64,000 nucleotides of DNA from Cordilura impudica (Eukaryota; Arthropoda; Insecta; Diptera; Scathophagidae): assembly GCA_963682025.1 (NCBI GenBank), contig OY821519.1, positions 147,106,312-147,170,311 of the forward strand. Direction: 5' to 3'. The notes under the pieces were generated by a model that was given only the letters and a program-made list of their open reading frames with translations, was not told the origin of the DNA and searched no databases. A program made the translations under genes and the position numbers. Positions 23,201 through 31,939 of this stretch are shown here, in pieces (position 1 is the first letter of the stretch; every line of letters starts with the position of its first letter).

Positions 23201-26200
23201 ATTGGATGTCAAGAAGAAAACACTTTCGAGTGCATATGCGGACATAATCTCAGTGCTCGGAGGTTTAGGTGGATCGACACCACCAAAGCGTAGCACTGGA
23301 AGTGAGGCAGTAAAAGCTGCAAAATATGCTTTTGTCTTCAATTTCCTCTTATTTGTTCCAACAGCACTTTATGTTATAAGATCGACAATTTGGGTTGTTT
23401 ACCCAGATACCCAGAACACCTAAGTGTTTTAATTAGACTTAGGTAATTTGTATTCCAGTTTATATTGATTTTACACCGAAAACAAGTGTTTTGGAGCTGA
23501 AGTCGATGTTGACGAAATCGAGAAAATAATAGCCGATTTGGGCCTACTATACGTACCCTATGCCATGAGTTTCGAGAAAGGTTATAACTATGCTAGTCAT
23601 AATTGCACAAAGGAAATTAACATAAACCGAATTTGAGTGTCATTGTTGTTAATTTGAGGCCTGCAAGATATAAAAGGTTTTTATCGAATGGGATTTTTAT
23701 ATGGTGGCTACACCAAAAAATGAAACGATCATGAAAATATTTAGTGAAGTCACAAATGTTTTTCAAAATCTTTTTTTTGATGTGTAAACATCTATACGCG
23801 CAGGGGGGTAAATTTCTAATTCACAATACAATCACAAAAACAGCGTAATATGTGAGCGTAAGATCTTACGCGTAACATGTAAGCATTAAGACAAATCGGT
23901 GTGACATGATTGTTTGGTGAAAAAATTATGATATGTAATAACCTTTTTGTCACTGTTTTCTGCATTTTATTTATTACCAGATGTTTACACATCTCCCCTG
24001 TGATCGGACTCACATGATTTTTTTTATAAGACGCTACAGCAAAAATTCTTCAAAAATAAGCTGCGAAGTTTTTTATACCCTCCACATCTCAGTGGCAGAG
24101 GGTATATATAGGTTTGTCATTCCGTTTGTAACGCATCGAAAAACTAATTTCCGACCCAATAAAGTATATATATTCTTGATCCTTATCACAGCTCGAGTCG
24201 ATATAGCGATGTCCGTCTGTCCGTCTGTCCGTCTGTCCGTCTGTCCGTCTGTCCGTCTGTCCGTGTGTCTGTTGAAATCACGCTCATTCAAAAAAAAAAG
24301 CATTTACTTAGGTCAGGTTACGAAAAAATTATTTGCCATAATTCCCACCAGGTTGGTATTGAAATCGGAGTAAATCGGGAGTCTCTGCGCTGAGAAATAA
24401 ACAAAAGTTTATAGATACCTCTAAAAAAAACATGAAACCTAGTGTTTTCTTGTAATAGTTTAGTGGTTGAACATACAACAACATAAAAAAAGCCACAAAA
24501 AAAATGTGATTCATACATATTAACAATAACAAGAACACAACTACCATGAGCTATGTTAATAGTATTGCCACAAACCGAGGTGGAGGGTATCAAAGATTCG
24601 GCACAGCCGAATTTAACACTCTTACTTGTTTTTTTTTAATTTTATTTATTTTGTAAACATCAAATATAACGGAATCGTTTGCAAATTAAAGGAATCGGAA
24701 CTTTTAAAAATTGAATTACTTCATTCAATAAGTGATCATCATTGAGCAGGACACGTCAAAGAAAAATGGAAAATGAATGCGACGTTTAAAATTGTGCCAC
24801 AAGGTTGCTTTAAGCAACTGCTTACAGTATATGTTTGGCTTATTTTGATCAACAGATAATTATTGCACATAAAATGTATCATAAGACTTTTCACTGAGCT
24901 GTGTTCCGCGAGCGATTCGCGTCCGCGTCCGCGCGTTTGGCAGCTACACCCGTGCTGCCGCGCAGTTATCGTCAACTTATTTTAATCCCAAAATATATTT
25001 TTCAGAACATTCCTATATTTTAGCTGAGCTGTGTTCCGAGAGCGCGCCGTGTCCTCGCGTTTGGTTGCCTCACCCGTGCTGCCGCGAAGTTGTCAACTTA
25101 TTTTAATCGCCAAAATTTATTTTTCAGATCATTTCGATATTTTAGCAGAGCTGTGCTCACGAGCGCGTCGCGTCCGTGTACCGCTTCCGCACATTTGGCA
25201 GACACACCAGTGCTGCCGCGCAGTTGTTGTCAACCTATTTTAATTGGCGAATTATATTTTTCAGATCACCCGATATTTTAGCTCAGCTGTGTTCCGCGAG
25301 CGCGTTGCGTCACGTCCGCGCACCGAAATTATGCTATTGAAAATAATACAGATTTTAAATACATTCATTGCAGGATATATATTGAGAGCAGTATGGAGAA
25401 TTTGTTCATTTCTTTTTGGAACCTTTTTTAAATATTTGTGGAATTTCAACCTGTATCTGTTCTCCCATCAAATAAATCTGCACTAATTTTGGGGTGTTGC
25501 CACTCATATAGTAAAAAATTCAAGACGGGAAAATTTGTAATAGGTTGATTTAAAATATTTATTTCATAATGGTGTAAACTCAAGAGTAGTAAGTGAAGAG
25601 ATTTATGCACAAAATTTTTGGGAAGTCCATTGAAAAATTAAAATATGTTAACAAACACTAAAAGCGTATATAGAAAATTAAAAAAATTGGGCGTGGTCGA
25701 TAAAAGTATGACACCTTGCCTGGGATTTGAGAATAATGTGCAGTAAATTCGAGCGAAACCCGTAAAAAAGTAGGCGCAAAAGTAGGCGTGGCCGATAAGA
25801 AGCATATGGTGACCTTCCCTGGGGTACAGAGATCGTGTGTACCAAATTTCAGTGAAATCCATAAAAAAATTGTACAGCGAACAAATATACCAAAAAACAG
25901 AAAAGGAATTTTGTATAAAAAGTGGGCGTAAAAGTAGGCGTGGCCGCAAGAATCATGTAGTGACCTTGCCTAGAGTACAGAGATTGTGCGTTGAAAAATA
26001 AAAATTTGTATAACAGTCAAACAAACAGAAAATGAATTTTATATATGTATATAGATAATGATATGTATTTCACTCACCTGTAATTTTAATACCACTCACA
26101 TACAAAGTTGAACTTGACATAATAACACCTTCCTGATCTAAACGATAAATCAGTATATGGGCCGCTTTACAAAATACCACCAAATATGAATTCAAATTCT

Positions 26201-27068
26201 CGCTATAACTTATTATTGCTTTGCGACAAGACATTCGATCCTTTTTACTCCACAAAAAATCCAATTCTTGTAGAGAACTGGAATTGTGATCGATTTTCAT
26301 TAGGCGCACTTGGCCTTGGTCACAACCGATCAATAGAATATTATTGTAAATGCCAATGTAAGAAATGAGATCCAATGATGTTTTAATATGACAATATTGT
26401 ATAAACTGCGATGTTTCTGTGTATTTTAAGGCTACAACATAGCCAGCTGCGGTACCAAGATATATTATCAATTCGGACGAATATTGCGACCATGTAAAAG
26501 ATGTGATTAAATACTGATGTACATAACTTTTCAACTCTTTAAATGTTTTTATTTTCGAAGGTATAATATTTGTTGGGAATACATCAGTTTCAAGTTTATT
26601 TGATAAATTAATGTGTAAAGGTTCCCATTGTTCCGATAAAATGTTTCTGTGAAATATTTCACATAACCCATAAGATGTTAGAATGCAACATAAATTATCA
26701 TGTTCGGTTGGGAGAATTTCAACATGTAGAGCTCGTGGTTTTGGGGGATCAATAGAACATTCTGCTGTATATATGGGATCTAATAAGAATTCTTGGCTTT
26801 CTTGAACATTTCCACGTCCATATAATTTTACAAAATCAACCTCTTTGACGAGATGAGTTAGGGGTTTAGCCTGTGGTATTGCAGCATATTTAATTTTATA
26901 TGGTAAGAGAATCATATTATCACAACTATACATTAATTCCATAATACAAAAATCTGTAGAGTTTCCAATCAATGTCATTCGATTATCAAGTGAATTTAAA
27001 CAAAAATCTGTAGTAGAATCTAATTTAAATTCACTTGAAGCCAATTGTGATAATTTCAAATGTTCCAT
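11216..27068 (-). CDS. GTF3C4: TFIIIC 90 kDa subunit-like protein (GTF3C4 family), four exons
   Basis: Exons in transcript order are 27068-26078, 12443-11942, 11867-11453 and 11362-11216. Together they give 2055 nt, 684 aa, with consistent phases (1, 2, 0) and GT-AG borders (ACAG|GTGAGT, CAAAA|GTGAGT, CCCAG|GTAAAC). Exon 1 looks like the N-terminal WD/beta-propeller of TFIIIC subunits (IIYLGTAAGYVVALKY, ILLIGCDQGQVRLMKID). The C-terminus has the zinc-binding end: CSICNNVI, a KCGQEH/KRC cluster, KYCPYC and VKCTFC. In this family the protein is part of TFIIIC, which binds tRNA and 5S gene promoters and helps recruit RNA polymerase III. The human protein is somewhat longer (about 820 aa). Intron 1 is 13.6 kb and full of transposons. 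The assignment rests on domain layout rather than a database match. Confidence 0.7.
12878..13157 (-). repeat. 3' LTR of the gypsy-type element
   Basis: About 280 bp, matching 19535-19740 (ACCTACCGATGGTTACCGTA, TGCCTATTGGGTTACTTTAA). It retains a 73-bp segment (about 12910-12982) missing from the 5' LTR. Next to it at 13158-13170 is the polypurine tract, read on the minus strand as AAGCGGGGGAGG immediately before AGTTAAC. Confidence 0.85.
13124..13840 (-). pseudogene. Envelope-gene remnant of the gypsy-type element
   Basis: Two minus-strand open parts remain. 13827-13471 starts with a hydrophobic signal-like segment (residues 1-25). 13462-13124 has a single membrane-spanning segment (about residues 48-70) followed by a basic tail. 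Together they cover roughly 230 residues, about half the length usual for errantivirus envelopes, so the central part including any fusion region appears deleted. A stop and frame change near 13465 separate the two parts. Position after integrase, signal segment and C-terminal anchor are the basis for the call. Confidence 0.65.
13922..16670 (-). pseudogene. pol of the gypsy-type element (protease, RT, RNase H, integrase), broken
   Basis: The minus strand shows a retropepsin motif LLIDTGAS near 16610, with an in-frame stop near 16527. A long open part runs 16249-14336: reverse transcriptase (RLVIDFRKLN, YVDDIIIF near 15670), RNase H (TTDASSMGVGAVLSQ, TDHQPLTF), the zinc-binding HH-CC part of integrase (ICTK) and the start of its catalytic core. 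The residue expected to be the first catalytic Asp reads as Asn (LHINILST), and the frame ends at 14336 before the rest of the core. The C-terminal part reappears at 14209-13922 with a GPY/F-like ending. Gypsy-group pol normally continues without these breaks. Confidence 0.9.
16674..17996 (-). pseudogene. gag of the gypsy-type element, frameshifted
   Basis: Three overlapping open parts (17996-17385, 17265-16864 and 17042-16674) in different frames cover what should be one gag. The first carries an acidic, coiled-coil-like start and the capsid-like segment LPDFEGKQETYVSWRQAAQ, characteristic of gypsy-group Gag. The later parts are Gln/Asn/Arg-rich, as in its nucleocapsid end. No CCHC knuckle is evident, as is usual in this group. 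Stops near 17385 and around 17285 break it. Confidence 0.75.
17977..19207 (-). repeat. Tandem repeats in the gypsy-type leader
   Basis: About 2.9 copies of a 140-160 bp unit (AACCCGTG.AAAGATTTACAA, AAATTTTACAG.TACACAGAT, AATTCGATTAGAAGATTTTT) lie at 17977-18116, 18915-19049 and 19050-19207. The family A DINE-1 repeat at 18117-18911 was inserted after the T run ending the first unit. The repeats lie between the primer-binding site and gag. Confidence 0.7.
18117..18911 (+). mobile_element. DINE-1/Helentron-associated repeat, family A, copy 2
   Basis: A complete copy: start TATACCCTATACCACTATGT, GTCCGTCCGTCCGTCTGTGT at 18254, a terminal palindrome with core TCGGTCTAGACCGA near 18885, and end TTTTCTTACTTG. 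It is inserted at a TT site within the leader of the gypsy-type element, so it is younger than that insertion. It shares several hundred aligned bases with 51168-51935 and, inverted, with 1717-2468. Confidence 0.85.
19514..19534 (-). other. Primer-binding site of the gypsy-type element
   Basis: On the minus strand, immediately after the 5' LTR, the sequence reads TGGCGCCCAAC followed by AACGTGAGG. TGGCGCCCAAC complements the 3' end of fly tRNA-Lys including CCA, so priming by tRNA-Lys is the likely assignment. Confidence 0.7.
19535..19740 (-). repeat. 5' LTR of the gypsy-type element
   Basis: 206 bp, ending at the TATATA of the split DINE-1 repeat. It matches the 3' LTR except for a 73-bp deletion next to TTTATTTATT. 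The length difference shows that it changed after insertion or arose from a recombined template. Confidence 0.85.
20224..21060 (+). repeat. Minisatellite of GAAAATG-type units inside DINE-1 family B
   Basis: Degenerate units of GAAAATG and GAAAAATG run for over 800 bp, then fade into AATTAAAAATT-type sequence to about 21300. The complementary strand is stop-poor and gives a false 212-residue frame of Phe, His, Ile, Ser and Pro. The same array type occurs at 52427-53754 and 62863-63000, each time attached to a family B end. Confidence 0.9.
21870..22800. repeat. Unidentified dispersed repeat, two related segments
   Basis: Segments 22010-22110 and 22605-22710 share CCGCCCACAGACC, AAAATCAGACTTCA and CCTGAAAATTTCATCA. 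The second continues with AAATCGGCCTAGCCGTTTTG, followed by a CATACATACA run, a wording often seen near the ends of insect transposons. No coding sequence is readable. Confidence 0.45.
22934..23420. pseudogene. Decayed ORF, possibly transposon-derived
   Basis: The plus strand starts MASCSRTCDFSQSYAYTQYF, with an acidic patch (EVDSSDEDF), and stops at 23149. The overlapping minus strand is open 23341-23006 and includes LTRNEMDYIVTKWDYRK, reminiscent of a motif in insect transposon-linked ORFs. The two strands disagree about which is coding, and neither gives a full domain. It lies inside intron 1 of the GTF3C4-like gene. I cannot name it. Confidence 0.25.
23775..24030. repeat. Short dispersed repeat shared with the ACOT13 intron
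   Basis: CAATACAATCACAAAAACAG at 23824 recurs at about 38874. ATGTTTACACATCTCCCCTG at 23983 recurs at 40983, followed in both by ACTCACAT and GATTTTTTTTAT. In the ACOT13 intron the two halves are 2.1 kb apart with MITEs and a foldback element between them. Confidence 0.5.
24072..24628 (+). mobile_element. DINE-1/Helentron-associated repeat, family B copy 2 (complete, compact)
   Basis: The most complete short copy, 557 bp: start TTATACCCTCCACATCTCAG, GTAACGCATCGAAAAACTAA, a GTCTGTCC tract at 24210-24266, inverted subterminal repeat GGTGGAGGGTATC, hairpin TTCGGCACAGCCGAA, and end CTCTTACTTG before TTT. It lacks the minisatellite seen in other family B copies. The open frames across the GTCY tract are artefacts. 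Confidence 0.9.
24896..25325 (+). repeat. GC-rich tandem repeat, 122-136 bp period, about 3.5 copies
   Basis: Units begin GAGCTGTGTTCCG at 24896, 25026, 25148 and 25284. Each has a CpG-dense half (CGAGCGCGT.GCGTCCG, TGCTGCCGCGCAGTTGT) and an AT-rich half (CAACTTATTTTAAT, ATTTTTCAGATCA). It stands out sharply in an AT-rich intron. No open frame crosses the units. Confidence 0.9.
25530..26065. repeat. Repetitive stretch with recurring GTAGGCGTGGCCG wording
   Basis: GGGCGTGGTCGATAA, GTAGGCGTGGCCGATAAG and GTAGGCGTGGCCGCAAG occur at roughly 120-140 bp spacing, each followed by TG(A)CCTTGCCT and (T)ACAGAGAT. This looks like an internally repeated, decayed element of the kind common in fly introns. 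It ends just before the donor of exon 1 of the GTF3C4-like gene. Confidence 0.5.
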
Positions 27069-27339
27069 TGGAATAATAAGCGGAAATGAAAATAAATCAC
27101 GACAGCTTTTAACTTATTTAAACGTTTTTTATAATTTTATTTTGCAATTTTGTCTGTCGTTTCTTTTCATTCTTTTTTGTAATTGTATAAATGATGTTGT
27201 TTTGTTGTTTGTGTGTAATGTGGAGTGTTGTTGGTGGCTTAATCATGCATGATGCAAATACTATTTATTGTATCGTTGATCAATTTAGTAGTATTTATGA
27301 AAATTTCATGAATGGCACTTTGTAAAACTTATTGAAAAT

Positions 27340-27590
27340 ATAAGTTGTAAATTATTTTAATTTCATGAGATTGATCTGCCTTGTTTGCATTGCCACGGCA
27401 GTTCATCTGTAGCAGACACAAATTCCATAAACGCCTTGCAGTCGAAAATTTGCTACAAATCTGTAAACAAATGGTATCCTTGTTAAAACCTCGCATACTC
27501 ACGTAGTGAAATCCATTTCCAAAATGTTGGAAGCATCGCTCATGAAGATGCATTCATCTTCATTAGACGACCATGGAACCATAATTCCAT
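27340..27590 (-). pseudogene. Possible exon remnants upstream of the GTF3C4-like gene
   Basis: The minus strand has an ATG at 27582 (MVPWSSNEDECIFMSD...LEMDF) ending at a good donor, AC|GTGAGTATG, near 27502. A short gap and an acceptor-like TTGTTTACAG follow, then open sequence containing AFMEFVSATDELPWQCKQG. The frames do not join cleanly, and I recognise no family. It may be a decayed gene or chance. 27069-27330 holds the presumed 5' region of the GTF3C4-like gene with no distinct promoter motif. Confidence 0.2.
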
Positions 27591-27984
27591 GTTAATAAAT
27601 ATTTTTTTCTTTAATAAATTTGTAAACAATGTTTATTTAGTGCCAGCTGATAAATATGTACTATTGTGAATAATCCAACTGAGTGAAATTCACAATAGCG
27701 CTTTTTTATCGAATGTGCGCCATAATACCAAATGAAAATTCGTTCCATCAGTTGTTTCGACCACAATCGAAACCCTACAAGAACAGTGACAGTCATTTGA
27801 CCGGTGATATGACCGTCACTACTGACTGAAGTGTCGGTCATCGCGTAGAACAAACTTTCTATCATTTTATTAAGGCAAATATGCCAAAACTGACCGAAAC
27901 TTTTGTGCACGTGTGATTTTGCATCTTACTCTAACCTATGAAAGTATGTAAACCATATAATATATATCTGGACTGCTCACTCTA

Positions 27985-28075
27985 CCGCTGTTTAGTAGTC
28001 AACAATGATAGATATATATATCATCGTTGACCGGTCACATTTGATGGATATATACATCATCATTGACCGGTCACG
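27985..28075. repeat. Short tandem repeat of palindromic units
   Basis: Two roughly 42-bp units each contain GATGGATATATA/GATAGATATATATATCATC followed by (C/A)(G/A)TTGACCGGTCAC. The first half is nearly self-complementary, and TGACCGGTCA is a perfect 10-bp palindrome in each unit. 27600-27985 and 28080-28400 show nothing else. Confidence 0.6.
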
Positions 28076-28401
28076 CTTGATTATAATGAAACACGACTTA
28101 TTATTTTTTATTTATTTATTGTATTAAAAATCAAATTCAAAATTAAAAATAAACATTAAATATTAAAAACACAACAATATCACTAATTCCGAAACGTGGT
28201 GATAACTTTGAGACAATGTTGAAACAGGACAATGGGCTTAACTTAAAACATATTTAAACAACTTTGCTGACTTTTCACTCGAAACATCCCTAAACTCAAT
28301 AGAAATTTCCGGAAATGGGCCTTAGTACAATCAGTAGTTTCTTAAAGAAAACAATTTATTATAACACTTACATATATATCAACAATTTATATTAAAGCTT
28401 A

Positions 28402-29210
28402 CCTTTTGAGTGTTGTGAATTAACAATATCGACCAAACCTGATACAATTCATTTGAAAAATTGATGAGTAAATGATGTATCCATTCAAATACTGCTACCT
28501 TTGTTTGTACAGAACGCTGTGTGAGATATTGTGATAATACCTCCATAAATCAATTTGTTCAATATTCTGAGATCTTAGTTCTTTTGAAGAAACTAATTTC
28601 ATTTCATATTATCATCATCATATTTCAGACACTATATTCCAGAATGGCTTAAATTAAAAAATTCAAAGATTGAAACAAACTCCCATATCCATGTTATGGC
28701 AACAGACTGAAAGATAGATATAACGATTAGCGCAAAATACTGCAAGGAAGATTTACTTTGTTTCTAGCTACAATTTTTAATAAAATGTCAGTGCATTACC
28801 TTAATAAGTTCATTTGGTGATTGCGCATGTATTAACAATATATTTATAGTGTCTTCCATGCGCACTTAACTGGAATCATTACGAATCGATATAATAAACT
28901 GTGTCAGCGTTGTTTCACACAATATTTCTTGTGTATTATCTTCCAACATCATAAAAAGTCCATCAATAATATCAAATAGATAACCATATTATTTTCTGGT
29001 ACAGCATTCACAATCGAAATCCAGGATATAACATATTGTCGCACAATATAATTCTTTACACAAATGCGTTTCCTAAGAGGTATAAAAGTTCTAGATTGAA
29101 AGTTTGTGAAGATTCTACAGCAATATCTTTAAGTAACGATCCAACAGGAATAGGCCACAAGCGAGCAAAAAATAAATTGTGGAAGGGTACAATGGAGGGA
29201 CGTGCCACCA
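28402..29210 (-). pseudogene. VAC14: VAC14 (PIKfyve complex scaffold) relic
   Basis: The minus strand carries pieces of a VAC14 homologue in order. VVARPSIVPF is near 29200, LLKDIAVESSQTFNLEL near 29115, then VRQYVISWISIVNAVPENNM near 29035. IIDGLFMMLEDNTQEILCET follows near 28950, MEDTINILLIHAQSPNELIK near 28840 (followed by GTAATG), and VQTKVAVFEWIHHLLINFSN near 28510 (followed by GTAAGC). VAC14 is a HEAT-repeat scaffold of the PIKfyve lipid-kinase complex on endosomes. Here the pieces need at least three frame changes. A TAA at 28866-28868 lies in frame, and the exon expected between the last two pieces is absent. Retained splice donors argue for a duplicated genomic fragment rather than a retrocopy. 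Confidence 0.8.
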
Positions 29211-29323
29211 CAATTGAGAATGGCACTAACGAATTCACTGACATATTTTGAAGAATCCTAAAGAAACAAAAATTAACTTGAACTTTTAATTTAATTAATT
29301 ACTTACCTTTCCTAAACCTTAAA

Positions 29324-29440
29324 AGCAACTCTACAACAGCAACAATGACAGTCATATGTTTTTAAATAGAAAAAAACTGCAAGTGTGTTAGTACAAAAAT
29401 TGTTTATGTGTTAGTTTCAGTCATTCATTTCTTGTAGGGA
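29324..29440 (+). repeat. Dispersed repeat (CAACTCTACAACAGCAACAATG family)
   Basis: The words CAACTCTACAACAGCAAC, GACAGTCATATGTTTTT and AAACTGCAAGTGTGTTAG recur at 55125-55200 and, inverted and joined to GAATGACCGAAACTAACACA, at 57725-57818. Its boundaries are not clear. 29440-29700 is otherwise empty. Confidence 0.5.
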
Positions 29441-29705
29441 AGTTGCTCATAATAGGCGCCTGTAATTACTTCATCAAAAAAGGTTTATCAGTGTTCAACA
29501 TCATCAGCAATGCAGGAAATAGAATGTTTGTAAGAGTATGAAGATTTAGTGTTACCGCCGGGTAAATATTACATTTCTTTTCTGATACACGTTTATTGCG
29601 TTATGTTAACATATGTAAACAGTGTTACATATGTATTACAATAATGTAGTTAATAATTTTGCGACACCTTTACGTTTTTCAGCTTTAAATTCTGCAGCTT
29701 CGTTA

Positions 29706-30189
29706 GTCGAGGGTCACACAAGGCAATTTTTATTGCGCAACTTTCTGGCAATTCTCTTTTGAAATTGCTTTTATGTCCACACACGACAATTTCTTCGGCA
29801 ATTTTACTGTTTTGTTTTGTTTTTATTTTCTTATAATTTGACATTTGTGCTCTAGTCGTAAAGAACAATAATAAAATTAAATACATACATACATAAATTA
29901 ATTTAATTGGTTTTGTTGAAAAATGAATTCAAAAGAAAAAAATTAAGTCCTGATTCCATTTAAAGGCCATTTTAATAAAGGAAACAATAATTACGAATTA
30001 TTCACACCAAGAAGCGAAACACCGAATGAAAAGAAATGTCAAATATTCAACAAAAAAAAAAAAGCGAATGAGAGAATTGCTTGAAATAGCCGAGAACCGG
30101 CAATTATTTTTCCCTTTTTATTCCCCTCACCGCAAACATATACAAACTCAAGAATTGCGCAACAAAAGTTGCCTTGTGTAAACTCGGAC
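29706..30189. mobile_element. Harbinger-type MITE, second family, copy 1
   Basis: 484 bp with inverted ends GTCGAGGGTCACACAAGGCA and its partner GTCCGAGTTTACACAAGGCA, flanked by TTA at 29703-29705 and 30190-30192. Internal text such as GAATTGCGCAACAAAAGTTG and the reverse of TGTGTGGACATAAAAGCAAT is shared with the copy at 60267-60747. Non-coding; the short open frame 29886-29650 is fortuitous. Confidence 0.9.
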
Positions 30190-30199
30190 TTAGCATGTC

Positions 30200-30360
30200 A
30201 ACACCCTGTGAATACAAAGTTTAATAAATCAACTGCTAACGACGATGATGGTGATTCTTCATCGCCTTAAGAGGAGGATTTTTTTAAGTATTTATTTGGT
30301 GACAATTCAGATGATGAAATTGAATCTAAAAAAAAAAAAAAACAAGTGGTAAGTGCATAA
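30200..30360 (+). other. Acidic coding-like relic
   Basis: In one frame the plus strand reads NDDDGDSSSP, a stop, then EEDFFKYLFGDNSDDEIES and a lysine run, ending at a donor-like GTG|GTAAGTG near 30350. It looks like the remnant of an acidic protein exon but is too short to identify. Confidence 0.2.
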
Positions 30361-30723
30361 TAATCCCTAGAATACGTCCAATCAGTTAAACCAATGGGTC
30401 ATATTTAAATTTCAAACAGAGGAACAAGTGGTGTTGCGGATGATTATATGATTATTGGGTTCTTTTGCACCGTTGAACAGCCGATTTACTAAAATGAGAT
30501 GAGGCGAAATTAGTCCCAACAGAGAAAAAAAACAAAAGAAAAAAGGAAAAGAAAGAAGAGTAGTTACCTCATGCTGATCGGAACTTGTCTCCTGTAATGC
30601 CGAAAACGCAAGAGAAGCTTTCATCTGAAAGTGACATGTTCGCAATATTCTGAGGCCTTGTGTACATACTCATTTGAATAGTCCATACGGCGTAGTCTAT
30701 TGCCATCAGCATTGAATGGCGGT

Positions 30724-31000
30724 CTACGTGCTACATGACCATGGAAGGTAAATTAGCGTTTTTTTTAATACTCTGCGAACGGTATCTTCAGGTCGTTTAT
30801 GCCGAAGGAGGCGAATTAATTCTGCGGGTATCTTGTACGGATATCCAAATCGTTGGGGTGTTGCGTTCAGAAAGTTTGGAGGGGTCTCTAAATGGAATTG
30901 GTAGATGTAGTAGTTTCTGGCCATAATCCGAGCTACTACGCGTATGGGTCTAACCTCATATTTAAGTTGTAGTAGTGTTGTGGATATATGTAGATGCCTG
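30724..31000 (-). CDS. Unidentified ORF preceded by a possible splice acceptor
   Basis: The minus-strand frame ending at 30724 contains MARNYYIYQFHLETPPNFLN and PQRFGYPYKIPAELIRLLRH. It is open upstream to about 30995, where TTTTATTCTCTCACAG could be an acceptor. A donor-like CTACAAG|GTATTC lies about 40 bp further upstream, too short an intron unless another donor is used. No family is recognised. Transposon origin is possible. 30400-30720 shows nothing else. Confidence 0.25.
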
Positions 31001-31462
31001 TGAGAGAATAAAAATTATAAGTATTGGATAAGAATACCTTGTAGATGTTGCGTCCCCTCAGGTACGATAGTGGGTTGTGTACTGGGACGCTGGTTTTGTT
31101 GTGTCTTTTGTGTTATTTTTCCAAATTGGCGTCTTTGTAGCGTGGTGGTCGGATATAGATTAATGACGTAAAATAGTAAAATGTATGTCACAATAGTTCA
31201 TTTTCAATTCATAAAAACTGTAAAAGGATGATATTGCCAAATGTATTATTGTGTATTATGTTTTATGTTTAGTCCGCCAATTTTTATGTCAGCATTGGAA
31301 ATACGTGAATGTAGTAGTGTATGCTGATATGAAAATTGGAATAAAACCGAGGGAATAAATAAGGCTCGGCATGGAATACAGAGGCCATTGTGTAAACGTT
31401 AGAGTTGCACCAAAGCTGAAAGGTTATTTTGGTGTGAAAGTTGATTTTTTATTATAATAAAA

Positions 31463-31932
31463 ATGCATAGTTTGGTGAAAAACAAAATTTTCAATAACGG
31501 CAGTGGAGTGTTACCGAAGTTGTTGTTTAAAAAAGGAAGAGAAAGTACAGGAGAAGTCAAGGTAAGAGTCGTTTATGGGGGAAAAAATTTAAAATAAAGC
31601 GATATATAGGAGATAAAAATAAAACAAATATTTGTGATTATTAGGCAAAGTTTCCTGGGCAAATGTGGAGAGAATTCAAACTCAGGAAGAATAAATCTAA
31701 GGTAACCGATTTACGTGAATTTTTGTTGTGGGATTGCGTGCGGAGGGAAGATAAGAATCCTTCTGCAGAGCAACACCACCGAATATATTTGTTTTGGTCT
31801 CCGATAAAGTGTTTGGCAGAAAATTCAAATAAAGGAGAAAAATTTAGAAACTCAAATTTGGAAAAAAGGAAGAAAAAGAAAGTAAGAGTGAAGCAAGGTA
31901 AAAAGGCTAAAATATATTGTTTGAAAAGTTAA
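31463..31932 (+). CDS. Possible two-exon gene for a small basic protein (join 31463-31561 and 31645-31932)
   Basis: ATG 31463 opens 33 codons (MHSLVKNKIFNNGSGVLPKL...GEVK) ending at AAG|GTAAGAG. An 83-bp intron ends GATTATTAG, and the second exon continues in phase (AKFPGQMWREFKLRKNKSKV, LREFLLWDCVRREDKNPSAE) to a stop at 31932, giving about 128 aa. The C-terminal 35 residues are Lys/Arg-rich and could act in nuclear targeting or nucleic-acid binding. Short fly-sized intron, clean phase and good splice sites support it; no family is recognised. It lies in a G/T-rich stretch (about 31000-33300) unlike its surroundings. Confidence 0.4.
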
Positions 31933-31939
31933 ATTTGAA

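Noticed and set aside
24073..24373. Open frames across the GTCY tract with Ser-Val-Cys-Pro repeats
   Set aside because: They come from the DINE-1 microsatellite. Similar frames occur at 18231 and 51295 and have no gene support.
29036..29251. Plus-strand 71-residue frame
   Set aside because: It is antisense to the VAC14 relic, which explains its openness.
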